Below the pieces are notes generated by a model. That model ran no database searches. It was not told the origin of the DNA and saw nothing but the letters and a program-made list of their open reading frames with translations. From Myripristis murdjan (Eukaryota > Chordata > Actinopteri > Holocentriformes > Holocentridae), in the NCBI RefSeq assembly GCF_902150065.1, contig NC_043987.1:21750987-21814986 (forward strand): a stretch of 64,000 bases of DNA, written 5' to 3'. A program made the translations under genes and the position numbers. Below, in pieces: positions 63,974 to 64,000 of this stretch. Within the stretch, counting starts at the first letter, position 1. Every line of letters starts with the position of its first letter.

Positions 63974-64000
63974 CTGAGGAAAAAAGACAGTATATGAATA

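Overview
The window is vertebrate nuclear DNA, almost certainly from a percomorph-like teleost fish. The genes are split into many short GT-AG exons. The intergenic DNA is rich in (CA)n, (GATA)n and trinucleotide microsatellites and carries fish-type Tc1/mariner, hAT-like, MITE and LINE debris. The globins are the teleost type, with alpha and beta genes interleaved on both strands.

Layout. Positions 1-20.9k hold the 3' three quarters of dock6 on the + strand: 36 exons that join in one open frame of about 1,567 codons, from inside the DHR1/C2 domain through the DHR2 (DOCKER) exchange domain, plus a 1.4 kb 3'UTR. Positions 23.0-45.5k hold a complete kank2 on the + strand: a GC-rich 5' noncoding exon, a roughly 10 kb first intron, 11 coding exons (1,077 aa) and a 1.6 kb 3'UTR. 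Positions 46.98-64k hold part of a globin cluster. In order these are an alpha-globin pseudogene (+), an intact divergent alpha-like gene (-), an intact beta gene (-), an intact alpha gene (+), a beta pseudogene (-), and a second, nearly identical alpha gene (-) whose first exon lies past the right edge.

The order dock6-kank2-globins identifies the cluster as the teleost MN-type locus; DOCK6 and KANK2 are also neighbours on human 19p13.2. The beta gene (55.3-56.5k) and alpha gene (57.9-58.6k) are head to head across 1.4 kb. That spacer holds TATA boxes, GATA sites, CACCC boxes and an E-box/GATA pair, as expected for co-regulated erythroid genes whose products form the alpha2beta2 tetramer. 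dock6 and kank2 are ordinary housekeeping/cytoskeletal neighbours: a Rho-family exchange factor and a talin-binding cortical adaptor.

No CRISPR, operon, tRNA or rRNA was seen. No clearly novel system was found. The most informative points are the inverted alpha-globin duplicate with a LINE in intron 2, the decayed adult-type beta gene, an alpha chain lacking the usual A-helix Trp, a GC-AG intron and a 15-nt micro-exon in dock6, and a dock6 intron that begins and ends in UG repeats. Exon limits were read by eye from splice signals and from remembered vertebrate protein sequences; no alignment was run.
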